Counted from the first letter of the stretch, positions 1 through 9,119 are shown. The stretch: 64,000 bases of DNA from Armatimonadota bacterium (GCA_018268255.1 JAFDWX010000001.1:1-64000), one strand, 5' to 3'. Numbers and translations are program-made. Notes: generated from the sequence alone by a model not told the origin.

Positions 1-38
1 TTAGGACGGAGGCGCTCTATCCACTGAGCTACGGAGCC
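1..38 (-). tRNA. tRNA-Arg (anticodon CCT), 5' part only
   Basis: On the minus strand, bases 38 down to 1 fold as the first half of a tRNA: a seven-base acceptor strand (GGCTCCG), TA at positions 8-9, a D arm GCTC/GAGC, then the anticodon stem strand CCTCC and the loop GTCCTAA. Reading the loop as standard gives anticodon CCT (bases 5-3), which decodes AGG arginine. The anticodon 3' stem, T arm and 3' acceptor lie beyond the window edge. Confidence 0.85.
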
Positions 39-80
39 GCGTGCCCCAACAGGATACCTCTCGCCGAGCCGTGCTCCCCC

Positions 81-1217
81 TTACTGGGGATCGGGAGTTT
101 CGGCCGGCACCGGGACCAGAGTCTGCTTGCCAGCCATGACATATTCGAGGACGCGTATCGTAGACCGCTTATCTGAATCACTGCATTCAATGGTTTCAAG
201 GTGCTCCACGAACTCTTCGGCGAGATCCTCGGCTCCTTCTCTGCGACCCTTCGCCACCAATCTTGCCAATCGGACCCAGCTCTCGTAATGGGTGATTCCA
301 AACCGCGCCGCAGCACTCATGGCCTTCCGACTCAGTTCCAGATCCGCCATGCCTCTTACCGCAAACCATGTCATTGCCCAAACGCCTTGTCGGGCACCCA
401 AGGACCAAGTTGGCTCTTTGAGTGCCAAATCGAAGGCACGCTGGGCGTGAATCTTGGCTTCCTGTTCCTCACGGAGCCCTATCGCTCGGACGAACCGCAT
501 ATAGTGAATTGCCGCGCATTTTTCGGAAAGGCACGAGTTGTAGTGCGCGAATTCCTCGTCCGACATCTCCCAAGAGCACCGGTCGGCATACATTCGAGCT
601 AGACTCACCAATCGTGTTTGCTCGATGAGCACCGGCGTGCTGTCGACAAGCCGTGCCAGTTGCCAAAAGTCGCTGCCTTCCCAATTTCCAGCATTTCCGA
701 AGATCCCAGCGACCAAGGCAACGATGACAAAGGTAAAGGCAGCGATGCCCACATATCCACTCCAGATTGTGTTTCCAAAAATCTGCATCCGAGAAAGCTG
801 GACTATGGCGATGCTCCCAAGCAAGGAGGCAAGCGGCCCGAAACCGATAACGACCCATAGCTGGCCAGCGGTTGCCTTTGGAGCAAGGAACGCCACGTAG
901 TTTGAGAACTTCTTTGCAGCGGGTTCCGCTTTGTTCCGACCAAAAAGGGTCTTCCCCACAACGACCACCTGGTAGAGCTTCAGTCCGCAAACCCACACAC
1001 CGATCACGTGGCCCAGTTCGTGTACGGCAAAGCTCAGCATCACGCCGATGCCACCAGCCACAAAAACGCCGACAAGGCCTGAAAACAGCAACAGACTTCG
1101 CTCTAGGGTTGAACCGCCTAGATCCAGCGCAAATACGAATCCCCACGATAAGGCGAATAACCCGATCAGTACCCACAGGGCCAGATTTTTACTGGATTTC
1201 GACACGGATGTGCCCAT
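81..1217 (-). CDS. M50-like membrane zinc metallopeptidase
   Basis: This 378-residue protein begins with a transmembrane segment (about 12-32), followed by a second hydrophobic stretch (41-64) that runs into HELGH at 66-70. That is the HExxH zinc site of site-2-protease (M50) peptidases, which sits inside the membrane. A later hydrophobic block contains GFGPL, placed like the second conserved M50 region, but the usual NPDG-type ligand is not obvious. The C-terminal half (about 190-370) is hydrophilic, helical and TPR-like. A PDZ domain is not seen, so a classic RseP role is unlikely. The upstream gene is co-directional but separated by a strong hairpin, so this one is probably transcribed separately. 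Activity is inferred from HELGH; the substrate is unknown. Confidence 0.7.
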   Translation of the reverse strand: MGTSVSKSSKNLALWVLIGLFALSWGFVFALDLGGSTLERSLLLFSGLVGVFVAGGIGVMLSFAVHELGHVIGVWVCGLKLYQVVVVGKTLFGRNKAEPAAKKFSNYVAFLAPKATAGQLWVVIGFGPLASLLGSIAIVQLSRMQIFGNTIWSGYVGIAAFTFVIVALVAGIFGNAGNWEGSDFWQLARLVDSTPVLIEQTRLVSLARMYADRCSWEMSDEEFAHYNSCLSEKCAAIHYMRFVRAIGLREEQEAKIHAQRAFDLALKEPTWSLGARQGVWAMTWFAVRGMADLELSRKAMSAAARFGITHYESWVRLARLVAKGRREGAEDLAEEFVEHLETIECSDSDKRSTIRVLEYVMAGKQTLVPVPAETPDPQ

Positions 1218-1247
1218 TATGGCGATTCTCAGACGTTATGCAAAGAC

Positions 1248-1276
1248 GGACCTTCCATCAACCGGATGGAAGGTCC
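1248..1276 (-). terminator. Intrinsic terminator-like hairpin
   Basis: A perfect 12-bp stem (1248-1259 with 1265-1276) closes a five-base loop. It sits 28 bases past the stop of the GYF-domain gene. On the minus strand it is followed by GTCTTTGC, a weak U tract. It most likely ends that transcript and insulates the M50-like gene. Confidence 0.7.
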
Positions 1277-1303
1277 CTTCTCGTAATTCGCTCCAGCAAC
1301 ACA

Positions 1304-2035
1304 CTATTTGTGCATTTTGGCTGCTGGCGATGGAATGACCTCTCGCTTGTAGGTCTTCTTGGATTTGCCACTCTGCTTCGTTGCGGTCACCGGGCCACTC
1401 ATCAACGCCATCACAATCGACAATGCAACAAGTGCGAGGGTTGCCAGCAAGAAGATTCCCGCCCAAAGCGACCACTTCTTTTGGACAGCAATGCACTGCT
1501 CCGCAGTTTGGAACTTCCCGGATTGCCATGCCAGCTTATAGCCGCTAAATCCGATGAACAGCGATGCAACCAACGGCACAATGCCACCAAACGGAATGAT
1601 TCCCAATACGATGCTGCCGAAGAACAGCGCAAGACCGAGCCCAACTTTTCCGTGAAAACAAAGCCAAAGCCAGCTGAACCAAAAAGCCCCGAAGTTGAAC
1701 TTTTTGCTTGCGATTTCGTGCGGCAAAACGTCAAGCGAGGTCCCCTCGCTTCTCGGATACGGTGTTTCACCGTATGCATTCACCGATTGCGGAAAGGCAG
1801 CGGCACTCCCGGCAAAGTTCCCGGCAGCTGCCAATGCTCCTGGTGAGATCGCTCCCGGAGCCGGCATGGGCGGTCCAAAAGTTACCACTTGGTCGGCCGC
1901 ACAGCGTCTGCCATCCATATACTCCAAAATCGAATCGGGTCCGATTCGGTCCTCCAAGGCCCATCGAGCCAGTAGGCCAGCATCGGCAGGTCCATACTTC
2001 TGCCCATCATCGGCCACCACGTAAAACTGCTCCAT
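1304..2035 (-). CDS. GYF_2 domain / DUF2628-like membrane protein
   Basis: Residues 3-45 look like a GYF_2 (DUF4339) domain: YVVADDGQKYGP, then a helix and ILEYMDGR, a module thought to bind peptides in bacterial membrane proteins. After an Ala/Pro-rich linker, residues about 105-180 hold a Phe/Trp-rich membrane core (KKFNFGAFWFSWLWLCF) resembling DUF2628. A further transmembrane helix lies near 200-222 and the tail is basic. I start at the ATG at 2035 because MEQFYVV begins the domain exactly and GGGGAG lies upstream; an earlier in-frame start would only add 12 unrelated residues. No specific function can be given. The DegT gene is divergent, 100 bases away, and the shared gap holds a small GGGAG/CTCCC hairpin. 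Confidence 0.65.
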   Translation of the reverse strand: MEQFYVVADDGQKYGPADAGLLARWALEDRIGPDSILEYMDGRRCAADQVVTFGPPMPAPGAISPGALAAAGNFAGSAAAFPQSVNAYGETPYPRSEGTSLDVLPHEIASKKFNFGAFWFSWLWLCFHGKVGLGLALFFGSIVLGIIPFGGIVPLVASLFIGFSGYKLAWQSGKFQTAEQCIAVQKKWSLWAGIFLLATLALVALSIVMALMSGPVTATKQSGKSKKTYKREVIPSPAAKMHK

Positions 2036-2135
2036 CCTCTTAACTCCCCAAAATGCCCGCCGCAGACGCACGTATGCGCCCGTCCTAAGCTACACTTTCC
2101 ATATAGGGAGCGATTTCTCCCATAGGGACGAAAAA

Positions 2136-3248
2136 TTGCGAGTACCTTTCTTAGATATCGTCGCTCAACATTTGGAGGTCAAAACAGAACTTGAGGCTTC
2201 CGTGCTGGAAATCCTCAATACTGGCGCCTATGTTCTCGGTAAGTACAACAAGGCTTTAGAACAAGATGTCGCTGTACTCCATGGTGTTGATCATGGGATT
2301 GCCGTTAACAGTGGAACGGACGCCCTTCGAATCATGCTGCAAGCCGCCGGAATCGGTCCGGGGGACGAGGTCATTACGACAGCCTTTACGTTCGTTGCGA
2401 CCGTCGAAGTGATCCTACAACTGGGTGCAACCCCAGTTTTTGTGGACATCGAGCCTGTCACGTACCAAATCGACCCGAATCTTATCGAAGGAGCGATTAC
2501 TCCACGGACGAAAGCGATTATGCCGGTCCACTTGTTCGGGCAACTCTGCCCGATGGCTCACATTCAAGAGATAGCCAAGAACCATAACTTGATCATTCTC
2601 GAAGATGCTGCACAGGCCATCCTCTCCCACCAAGATGGAGTGATGGCGGGCAACTTCGGAATCGCAGCCGGCCTCAGCTTTTACGTCACCAAGAATCTCG
2701 GTGCCGCAGGAGATGGTGGAATGATCCTGACGAACGATGCCGAATATGCCGATCGGTGCAAATCGCTCCGGGTGCACGGAATGGGACGCCAGCGCTATTA
2801 CTATGACGATATCGGCTATACGAGCCGTATGGCTGAACTCCAAGCCGCCGTCCTGCACCATAAGGTCTCGAAGCTCGAAACTTGGACCGCTGCGCGTCAA
2901 CAGGTCGCTACGCGCTATAGCGAAGCTCTCGCAGGGTCGTCAGTCATCCCACCGGCAATATTGGAAGGCAATAATCACACCTGGCACCAGTACACGGTCC
3001 GTTCGTCGATGCGCGATCATCTTCAGGCGTTCCTTAAGGAACGAGAGATCGACTCGATGATCTACTACCCGGTGCCGATTCACTTCCACGATCCTTACCG
3101 CCATTTGGCCAATGGCCCGGGCAGTCTGCCGGTCACTGAACAGGTGTCGCTCGAAGTGTTAAGCTTGCCAGTACACCAACACATGCCAGACGACCATGTT
3201 TCATGGGTTATCGAAAGCGTTTTGGCATTTGGTAAGGTTCACGCGTAA
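2136..3248 (+). CDS. DegT/DnrJ/EryC1 family PLP-dependent sugar aminotransferase
   Basis: A 370-residue fold-type I aminotransferase of the kind that transfers an amino group to nucleotide-linked keto-sugars during surface glycan synthesis. Visible motifs are the substrate-loop SGTDAL (59-64), EDAAQ (156-160; Asp157 pairs with the cofactor nitrogen) and SFYVTKNLGA, where Lys186 is the expected Schiff-base lysine. RVHGM and the C-terminal YYPVPIH region are also typical. The start is a TTG at 2136 preceded by AGGGACG; the protein then begins VPFLDI, which matches the family N-terminus. The gene is 17 bases upstream of the next gene, so co-transcription is likely. The exact sugar cannot be read from sequence. 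Confidence 0.9.
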   Translation: MRVPFLDIVAQHLEVKTELEASVLEILNTGAYVLGKYNKALEQDVAVLHGVDHGIAVNSGTDALRIMLQAAGIGPGDEVITTAFTFVATVEVILQLGATPVFVDIEPVTYQIDPNLIEGAITPRTKAIMPVHLFGQLCPMAHIQEIAKNHNLIILEDAAQAILSHQDGVMAGNFGIAAGLSFYVTKNLGAAGDGGMILTNDAEYADRCKSLRVHGMGRQRYYYDDIGYTSRMAELQAAVLHHKVSKLETWTAARQQVATRYSEALAGSSVIPPAILEGNNHTWHQYTVRSSMRDHLQAFLKEREIDSMIYYPVPIHFHDPYRHLANGPGSLPVTEQVSLEVLSLPVHQHMPDDHVSWVIESVLAFGKVHA

Positions 3249-3265
3249 ATCAGCCAAAATCAGCC

Positions 3266-4183
3266 ATGGCGCGAACATTGCTGGCTGGGCATCCGCAGTG
3301 CAACTGGTCGGAATGGATCCAGGATGAGCTGGGTTCGCGGCAATTCGTTTCTCTTGCCGTCAACAGCCCCCAGCCGAATTCTTTGGCTCGAGTAGCGCTC
3401 CACGAGGGAGACAAGACGCTTGCCTATCGGTTCGTAGGTTCGACCGATCCCCTGCGGAACCCGATCGCGATTCTTTCGGGCTTGCACGAGTTGCTCCAGA
3501 TGGCCGAGGACGACACACCTGTACTGTCCTTTGAATATCGGCCCCAACCGGTTCTCCGGCAACTTTTGGAAGGAGTCGTCACGCTCTGCCAGCCCACCAA
3601 AATCCTCATTCCGGAGTCAGTTGACTACGGATACGATCTCTGGCCAATAGGACCCGAAGAAATTGCACTTCCTCAGGCTTTTCCTGATCTGGTCAGGACT
3701 GCCCAGCGTCGTGCACGCTGGATCGAGCTCCTGGAGAATTCGACCGATCACGAGCTCGACCTTTCGCAGGTCAAGCTGACCGGCGCACGGATAGGATCCG
3801 GAAAGGTCATCGCAGTATCGGGTCTTTCGCAGCTTGGATTTGAAGATATTCTGTGGGCGGAAGTGCTGGGCGGCATCGGACTAGTTGTCATCCGCAAGCC
3901 GATCGACGAGGAGCGTATCTCCGAACTCTTGAACTACCTCCATGTGTCCAGAGTGCAGTTTGTGGAGCCCAACGCGTATTCGGGGCGACTTTGCAGCTTC
4001 GCTCGAGCCGATGGAGAGGATTTTGCGATGGGTGTCATTGAGGAAATGGACTTCAAGCGACAGATCATCAAGATTCGCGCGCAGGCGATTGCGCCGGCGC
4101 CCGCCAAAGTGCTCAAACTGGGGCTGACGACCATCGACTCCTCGGGACGAGAACTCCACGAACCTCAGCCTTGGGCGGTATAA
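3266..4183 (+). CDS. Conserved hypothetical protein, C-terminus Clp1-like
   Basis: A 305-residue soluble protein with no signal peptide. I do not recognise the N-terminal two thirds. Residues about 245-300 (GRLCSF, then MGVIEEMDFKRQIIKI, VLKLG and GRELHE) follow the pattern of the C-terminal beta domain of Clp1/Nol9 polynucleotide kinase-like proteins (COG1341). I see no convincing P-loop: GARIGSGKV near 170 is only a partial match and lies far too late. A kinase function is therefore not supported. The start at ATG 3266 lacks a clear Shine-Dalgarno sequence. It lies between the aminotransferase and the histidine phosphatase on the same strand. Confidence 0.6.
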   Translation: MARTLLAGHPQCNWSEWIQDELGSRQFVSLAVNSPQPNSLARVALHEGDKTLAYRFVGSTDPLRNPIAILSGLHELLQMAEDDTPVLSFEYRPQPVLRQLLEGVVTLCQPTKILIPESVDYGYDLWPIGPEEIALPQAFPDLVRTAQRRARWIELLENSTDHELDLSQVKLTGARIGSGKVIAVSGLSQLGFEDILWAEVLGGIGLVVIRKPIDEERISELLNYLHVSRVQFVEPNAYSGRLCSFARADGEDFAMGVIEEMDFKRQIIKIRAQAIAPAPAKVLKLGLTTIDSSGRELHEPQPWAV

Positions 4184-4191
4184 CCCACAGT

Positions 4192-4830
4192 GTGCGTCGA
4201 ATCGTGCTCATCCGCCATGGTCAAACAGCTTGGAACCTGGAGGGGAGGGCTCAAGGCCACACGGATACTCCTCTCGACGAGATTGGAGAGCGCCAAGCTC
4301 AACAGCTCGCGCTAGCACTCCGAGGAGAGCCCTTCGACGAGATCTGGTCGACTGATCTTCAGCGCGGATTGGCAACGGCCCAAGCTATCCACAAACAGAT
4401 GCCTGTTCCGCTCAAAATTTTCCCAGCCCTTCGAGAACGAAGCTTCGGATCTGGAGAAGGCCGTCCCTTTGCGGAAATTCGCGACGAAATCCAGTTCAAA
4501 ATCGCGAAAGGGGCAAATCCGGATCAAGTGCGGACCGACAAGGGCGAGTCAACAGCGCAGGTCGCAAAGAGGCTGGCTACAATGGTGACGCTAATCAATA
4601 GCAGCCCAAAGAACCTTGTTGTCGTGAGCCACGGAGGAACGAGCTCGCTTCTGCTGGCGCTCTTGCTCCGATGTCCGAACGACGTCGCTCAGTCATTCCG
4701 ATTCGATAATGCTGCCATCACCGAACTGGAATCTCGTCCAAATGGAGTCTGGGTTCTGAGACGATACAATGACACCAGCTTCCTGGATACGACCAGGACG
4801 CCCATGGTGGATTTAGCGCATGGTTGTTAA
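4192..4830 (+). CDS. Histidine phosphatase (phosphoglycerate mutase-like) family protein
   Basis: The protein starts with RRIVLIRHGQTAWN, containing the RHG motif whose histidine is phosphorylated during catalysis in this superfamily. It continues with SDLQR-type TDLQRGLATAQ, ALRERSFGSGEGRP with the acid region, and VVSHGG carrying the second catalytic histidine. Length (about 212 residues) and motif order fit cobalamin phosphatase CobC or broad-specificity phosphatases such as PhoE/GpmB; no cobalamin genes are nearby, so CobC is not favoured. I place the start at GTG 4192; an in-frame TTG at 4171 would add seven residues and overlap the previous gene. Neither has a good ribosome-binding site. 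The 3' end overlaps lnt by 11 bases, implying translational coupling. Confidence 0.85.
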   Translation: MRRIVLIRHGQTAWNLEGRAQGHTDTPLDEIGERQAQQLALALRGEPFDEIWSTDLQRGLATAQAIHKQMPVPLKIFPALRERSFGSGEGRPFAEIRDEIQFKIAKGANPDQVRTDKGESTAQVAKRLATMVTLINSSPKNLVVVSHGGTSSLLLALLLRCPNDVAQSFRFDNAAITELESRPNGVWVLRRYNDTSFLDTTRTPMVDLAHGC

Positions 4831-6265
4831 GAACCCGTACGTTCGCGTTTTGGCGACCGTAGTTTTGCTGGCCCTAGCCTTCCCGCCATTCAATGCGTTC
4901 TTTCTTGTCTTCGTTGCGCTCGTCCCTTGGCTCACAACACTCCAAAACAGCACACCAAAACAGGCTGTTCGTCTCGGATGGGTGTTTGGAACTCTGTTCT
5001 GGCTTCACCAGATGGTATGGATGGTTCCCTTTGTCGGAAAGTGGACGGGATCGTATGCCCTCGCTCTGGTTCCCTATTTGCTGGTCCTCCTTGCGGTCGT
5101 TTGGTATTTCCCCCTCCTTGCGTGGCTGACCCACCGAGCTTGGACTAATGGCTACCGCTGGGCGGTTCCGCTCATCTGGGCGAGCGTAGAAGCACTGAGG
5201 TCAGGCATTCCTTCGATTGGGTTCCCGTGGGGGCAGCTTGCGGTTCCGTTATACAGCCAACCGATGCTGATGCAACTCTCGGCATTTGGACAGATTTTCC
5301 TGGTCTCTGCGTGGGTGGTCTGCGGAAACATTCTAGTATTCGAGCTTCTTGAGGTTGCCAATGCGCGCAAAACCAGCAGATGGCTCGTGGTTTTCATCGC
5401 TGGCTTCGTCCTTTCCGGCGCCCGGTATATGCGCCCGGTCGAGGGTAAACCGCACGTTGTCACGGTCGGACAGCTGGGCGTGGAAATGGCCTTCAGCAGC
5501 CCGGCTCAGCAGGAGATCCATGCACTGCGATCCGCCCAAGAGCTCCTTGACTCGGCCGCAGCCAATGGGTCGGAGCTCTTAATTCTGCCAGAAGATGTCG
5601 TCCCGAGCTTCCAGAAGCTCCGTCCGGAGGTTCCTGTTTCCGTGCTGTACGGAGGCAACCGTTCAGTTGGCCAAAGGTATTTCAGGTCGGCGTACCTTGA
5701 TGACGGAAAGTCGATCCAAGTTGCCGATAAAACCCGACTTGTGATTTTTGGAGAGTATGTACCGTTTCGAAACAGCCTCCCATTCCTGAATTCTTTCAAC
5801 CTTCCGACGGGCGATCTCCAGGCTGGCGATCATCCGTCAACGATGAATTCAACCGTTGGGAAAGTTGGGCCGCTTATCTGTTTTGAAGCTCTGTTCCCAG
5901 ACGTTGCGCTTGCGATGGCAGACCAAGGTGCTCAGTCGCTTGCGGTCATGGCTATCGACGATTGGTACGCCGGAACACCCGCGATGGAACAGTTATTGGC
6001 CCAATCGGCGTGGCGAAGTGCTGAGAACGGTCTGCCAGTGTTTCGCTCTGGCTCGATGGGCATATCGGCCGTTTTCGATGCACGCGGGAATATGGTTGCG
6101 CGAGCCCCATACGGACGTCAGGTGCAAATCCGTGAGGAAGTAAAGATCCCAGGCCAATCAGATGCACTCAAGGGACGCGGCTACTTCCAATGGATTGCGT
6201 CACTTGGGCCTATTTTCGTTCTTGTTGCCCCCTGGCTCAAAAACAAGAAGGCCCGAACCTCGTAG
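4820..6265 (+). CDS. lnt: Apolipoprotein N-acyltransferase
   Basis: Lnt adds the third acyl chain to the N-terminal cysteine of lipoproteins at the periplasmic face of the inner membrane. The first 205 residues are hydrophobic with about six or seven membrane helices, followed by a nitrilase-like domain (about 212-450) and a last helix near 462-474. The Glu-Lys-Cys triad is visible: Glu258 in LPEDVVP, Lys304 in ADKTRLV and Cys354 in LICFEALFP. GEYVPFR after the lysine is also typical. Length (481) is normal. The lipoproteins in this window are expected substrates. The gene overlaps the phosphatase by 11 bases, and its stop codon falls within the loop of the hairpin at 6250-6276. Confidence 0.95.
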   Translation: MVVKNPYVRVLATVVLLALAFPPFNAFFLVFVALVPWLTTLQNSTPKQAVRLGWVFGTLFWLHQMVWMVPFVGKWTGSYALALVPYLLVLLAVVWYFPLLAWLTHRAWTNGYRWAVPLIWASVEALRSGIPSIGFPWGQLAVPLYSQPMLMQLSAFGQIFLVSAWVVCGNILVFELLEVANARKTSRWLVVFIAGFVLSGARYMRPVEGKPHVVTVGQLGVEMAFSSPAQQEIHALRSAQELLDSAAANGSELLILPEDVVPSFQKLRPEVPVSVLYGGNRSVGQRYFRSAYLDDGKSIQVADKTRLVIFGEYVPFRNSLPFLNSFNLPTGDLQAGDHPSTMNSTVGKVGPLICFEALFPDVALAMADQGAQSLAVMAIDDWYAGTPAMEQLLAQSAWRSAENGLPVFRSGSMGISAVFDARGNMVARAPYGRQVQIREEVKIPGQSDALKGRGYFQWIASLGPIFVLVAPWLKNKKARTS

Positions 6266-6276
6266 AGATTCGGGCC
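6250..6276 (-). terminator. Terminator hairpin overlapping the lnt stop codon
   Basis: An eight-base perfect stem (6250-6257 GGCCCGAA with 6269-6276) encloses an 11-base loop that contains the lnt TAG. On the minus strand the hairpin is followed by TTCTTGTTTTTGAG, a usable U tract, so it should terminate the subtilase transcript 24 bases past its stop. On the plus strand no U tract follows, so it would be weak for lnt. Confidence 0.75.
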
Positions 6277-6299
6277 CAGCTTGCAACAGGATGCTTCCG

Positions 6300-8945
6300 C
6301 TACGGATTTACCGCTACGGCGGTGCTCTTGGTAACGCCGAGTCTTTCGGCTGTGATGGTCACAGACTTCGCATCGGTTACCTCAGTGGTCGCCACGGTGA
6401 ATCGAATCGTCCTCTGACCCTTTTTGATCGTGACGGTCGAGGGCACAGGGAAGACACTCGGGTTGCTGCTGGTCAGCTTGACCACAGCCTGGCCGCTGGA
6501 CAGGCCATCCAGTGACACGGTCACTCGGACCGTGGCACCACCCTTCACAGCAGTTGGCGTTGCGGACACCGATGCGAGAGACGGCGGCGTCACGAGCAGA
6601 TCGGTGGACATTTCAGAACCAAGTCGATTGGCCGTGACCGATAGGAACTTGGTATCCGTCACAGCGCTCGTTCGGACCTTGAAGGTGCCCTGCGTTCGAC
6701 CTTCTGGAATGTAAATCCAGTTTCGAAGCGGACGCGCCACGTTGAGGTTCGAAGTGTAGATCCGAACCGTCGCACCGTTTCTCGGAGCAGGATTGCTGAG
6801 CGTTACCACCCCATCCACGACTTGGCCACCGGATACCTCATCACTAGTGAGCGAAATGGCACTTACACCAATTGGTAGGAGATCGAGACTTGCGCTCTTC
6901 GATCCCTTTGAACCAGCAACGGTGATGGAAGCGCGAACCCGATCATCACCCAGTCGTGGGCGAGCTGTTCTGGTCTGAACGGTGAACGAAACAGAATCTT
7001 CACCCGCTGGCACAACTACGCTCGAAGGAACCGTAGTCACGCGTGGGTTACTGGTGATAACGTTGAACGTTGCAGCCTCAGTCGTTGGCTCAGCCAATCG
7101 TAGTGTTGCAACGGTGTTCTGCACGCCGCCGACAACCTGGCCTGGGTCGAGTCCAAGCTCTCGAACTCCACCTGGGCGAGTTGCCGTCGTCACAACGCTC
7201 ACCATCTGGGAACCGCTTCTTAGGGATCCCTTATGGCTGATCACAATGTTGTACAGGCCAGCCTCGGGTGCAGCAATGTAGACCTGCTCTTCTGGGTCAA
7301 CAACATTGTCGCCCCGTGTCGCCGCGTCTGACGGGTTGTTCACGTCGAGAATCCATGGATAGTAGGTTTGTCCCGTGAGGACGTTCACCAATCGAAGATC
7401 AACGTCATTCACTAGAACGGGTGTCCGACTATCAAAGGCGTTGGTGGCGGTCCCAGCCGGATCGGTCCAGCAGATGGTGACCTTGAATGGTGTACCGCTA
7501 TCGACCGTTACCGGAAGGGTTACTGTCTGCCCATTCATCAGTTCGACGTCCTGCAACACCGTTGCGTCGAAGGCCGACTGCGTGACAACGTTGACAGCAT
7601 CGACGGCGTTGAGAAGCCCAAAGCCGTAAGCATAGTCCGGTCCATCAAAGGGGCCGCACTCTCGGGCTGTATGCATAACGAGACCCTTCATCATCGAAGC
7701 GCGCATGGGCGTGCCGTGGAGCGTTCGATAATGCTGTTCGAGCAATCCCAGCGTTCCACATACGTTGGGACCGGACATGGACGTTCCGCTGAATGCAGCG
7801 TACTGGTCGTAATTAACCGAGGAAATCACGTCCACGCCGACACCGGAGATCTCCGGTTTGATTCGTCCGTCGTCTGCGGGTCCCCAGCTCGAGAAGCTCG
7901 CCATCCGGACGCTCGAGGGTCCAGTGTAAGGTCCAGACAAAGCACTCACGGCGGCTACCGTAAGAGTGTTCTTAGCAATTTGTGGACCAAAGCAGATGGT
8001 GTCGTAGGTGCTTTGGTCGTCCCGTGCTGCTGTCACCAACTCCCATTGGCCAGATGTCGCGTTCCAAACGTAGTGCTCAAAGGCTCCAGATGGCACTCCC
8101 GGATTTCTCTCATTACCAGCGCTCACACAGGGGAGATAGTAGGGTGAGTTATAGGTTATGTCGTCCCAAACTCGGGTTAGTCCGTCATACCGCCCGAACC
8201 TGGAGTCTTCGGTCGCGCTCAGAGCCGTATCGCCCATCCAGACCCAGTGAGTACCGTCAATTGCTCCAAAGATCCAACCACCGTAAAAGCCATAGGAGTG
8301 GTTTGAAAGATTCAATCCTCCCGCTGCTTCAAACGCACATTCGGAGTCGTCATTATTCGCGTTGTAGGCACTAAGAGAGCCTTCGTACGACATGCCTTTC
8401 GCGCTGGGGAGGAGACCAGTGGCGATCATAATGCCCGCGACGTGGGTTGCGTGATCAGAGTAGGTGTAGTCCCCATCCTTGATGAAGACCCGACCCTTGA
8501 ATTCGCGATGGACATCATAGGGGTTTCCGCCGGCTTCCCAAATGCCCAGCCGAACGGACGAACCGGTGAGGGATAATCCCAAACTTCCACCAGGCCACAA
8601 CTGATCGGCTCCGACAGAAAACGCGTCGGCCGCACCGTTCGTGATCTTGAATAATGGTGCACCGTTCTCCCATCCGTCCAAAACCAAAATACGCCCGTTA
8701 GGCAGGACCTTTTTGGTCGGAAAGCCCGTTTTGGCTGCCCAGGCATTGGCTTTCTTCATGGATGCGAGATTGTTGAGGTTCTCAACCTTACTGATTTTGA
8801 GTAGGGTTGTTTTGTCAAACACTTGAGCATTGGCAGAAATCGAGCCCAGCGCCAGTGCTGCAAGCCCAGCCATCCGCGTAAGACTGCGAAGCGGACCTCC
8901 CCGCGTCCCACCGGTTCGAATCGGATTGAATCGTTGCATTATCAA
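6300..8945 (-). CDS. Secreted subtilisin-like (S8) serine peptidase with Ig-like C-terminal repeats
   Basis: An 881-residue exported protein: a basic start and hydrophobic helix end in ISANA-Q near residue 40. The peptidase domain shows the histidine block DHATHVAG (His165), the oxyanion block SAGN (Asn278) and the serine block GTSMSGPN (Ser389). The block where the catalytic aspartate should sit reads RLGIWEAGG, with Glu137 instead of Asp. After the peptidase and a P-domain-like region (about 465-590) come three Ig-like repeats (about 610-700, 701-790, 791-881), each with SNP/SNL, a V-P-x-G turn and FTV/FKV strands. Two starts are possible: TTG 8945 with AGGA five bases upstream, or ATG 8939. 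It probably degrades extracellular protein. Confidence 0.9.
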   Translation of the reverse strand: MIMQRFNPIRTGGTRGGPLRSLTRMAGLAALALGSISANAQVFDKTTLLKISKVENLNNLASMKKANAWAAKTGFPTKKVLPNGRILVLDGWENGAPLFKITNGAADAFSVGADQLWPGGSLGLSLTGSSVRLGIWEAGGNPYDVHREFKGRVFIKDGDYTYSDHATHVAGIMIATGLLPSAKGMSYEGSLSAYNANNDDSECAFEAAGGLNLSNHSYGFYGGWIFGAIDGTHWVWMGDTALSATEDSRFGRYDGLTRVWDDITYNSPYYLPCVSAGNERNPGVPSGAFEHYVWNATSGQWELVTAARDDQSTYDTICFGPQIAKNTLTVAAVSALSGPYTGPSSVRMASFSSWGPADDGRIKPEISGVGVDVISSVNYDQYAAFSGTSMSGPNVCGTLGLLEQHYRTLHGTPMRASMMKGLVMHTARECGPFDGPDYAYGFGLLNAVDAVNVVTQSAFDATVLQDVELMNGQTVTLPVTVDSGTPFKVTICWTDPAGTATNAFDSRTPVLVNDVDLRLVNVLTGQTYYPWILDVNNPSDAATRGDNVVDPEEQVYIAAPEAGLYNIVISHKGSLRSGSQMVSVVTTATRPGGVRELGLDPGQVVGGVQNTVATLRLAEPTTEAATFNVITSNPRVTTVPSSVVVPAGEDSVSFTVQTRTARPRLGDDRVRASITVAGSKGSKSASLDLLPIGVSAISLTSDEVSGGQVVDGVVTLSNPAPRNGATVRIYTSNLNVARPLRNWIYIPEGRTQGTFKVRTSAVTDTKFLSVTANRLGSEMSTDLLVTPPSLASVSATPTAVKGGATVRVTVSLDGLSSGQAVVKLTSSNPSVFPVPSTVTIKKGQRTIRFTVATTEVTDAKSVTITAERLGVTKSTAVAVNP

Positions 8946-9119
8946 TTAGTTCCTGTTACAAGGCATCCCCCATCCTCACGAACGGGATTGGTTCCTCTCC
9001 ATCTTACTAGGTTTCAGGCTGGAATCCAAGCCCACCGCGCGCGAAAGAAAGCCAATTCTGTCGGAACCGGAATTGCACCAACACTTCCCAAACTGCTCTT
9101 AATCCCCTTCCGTCGGATT

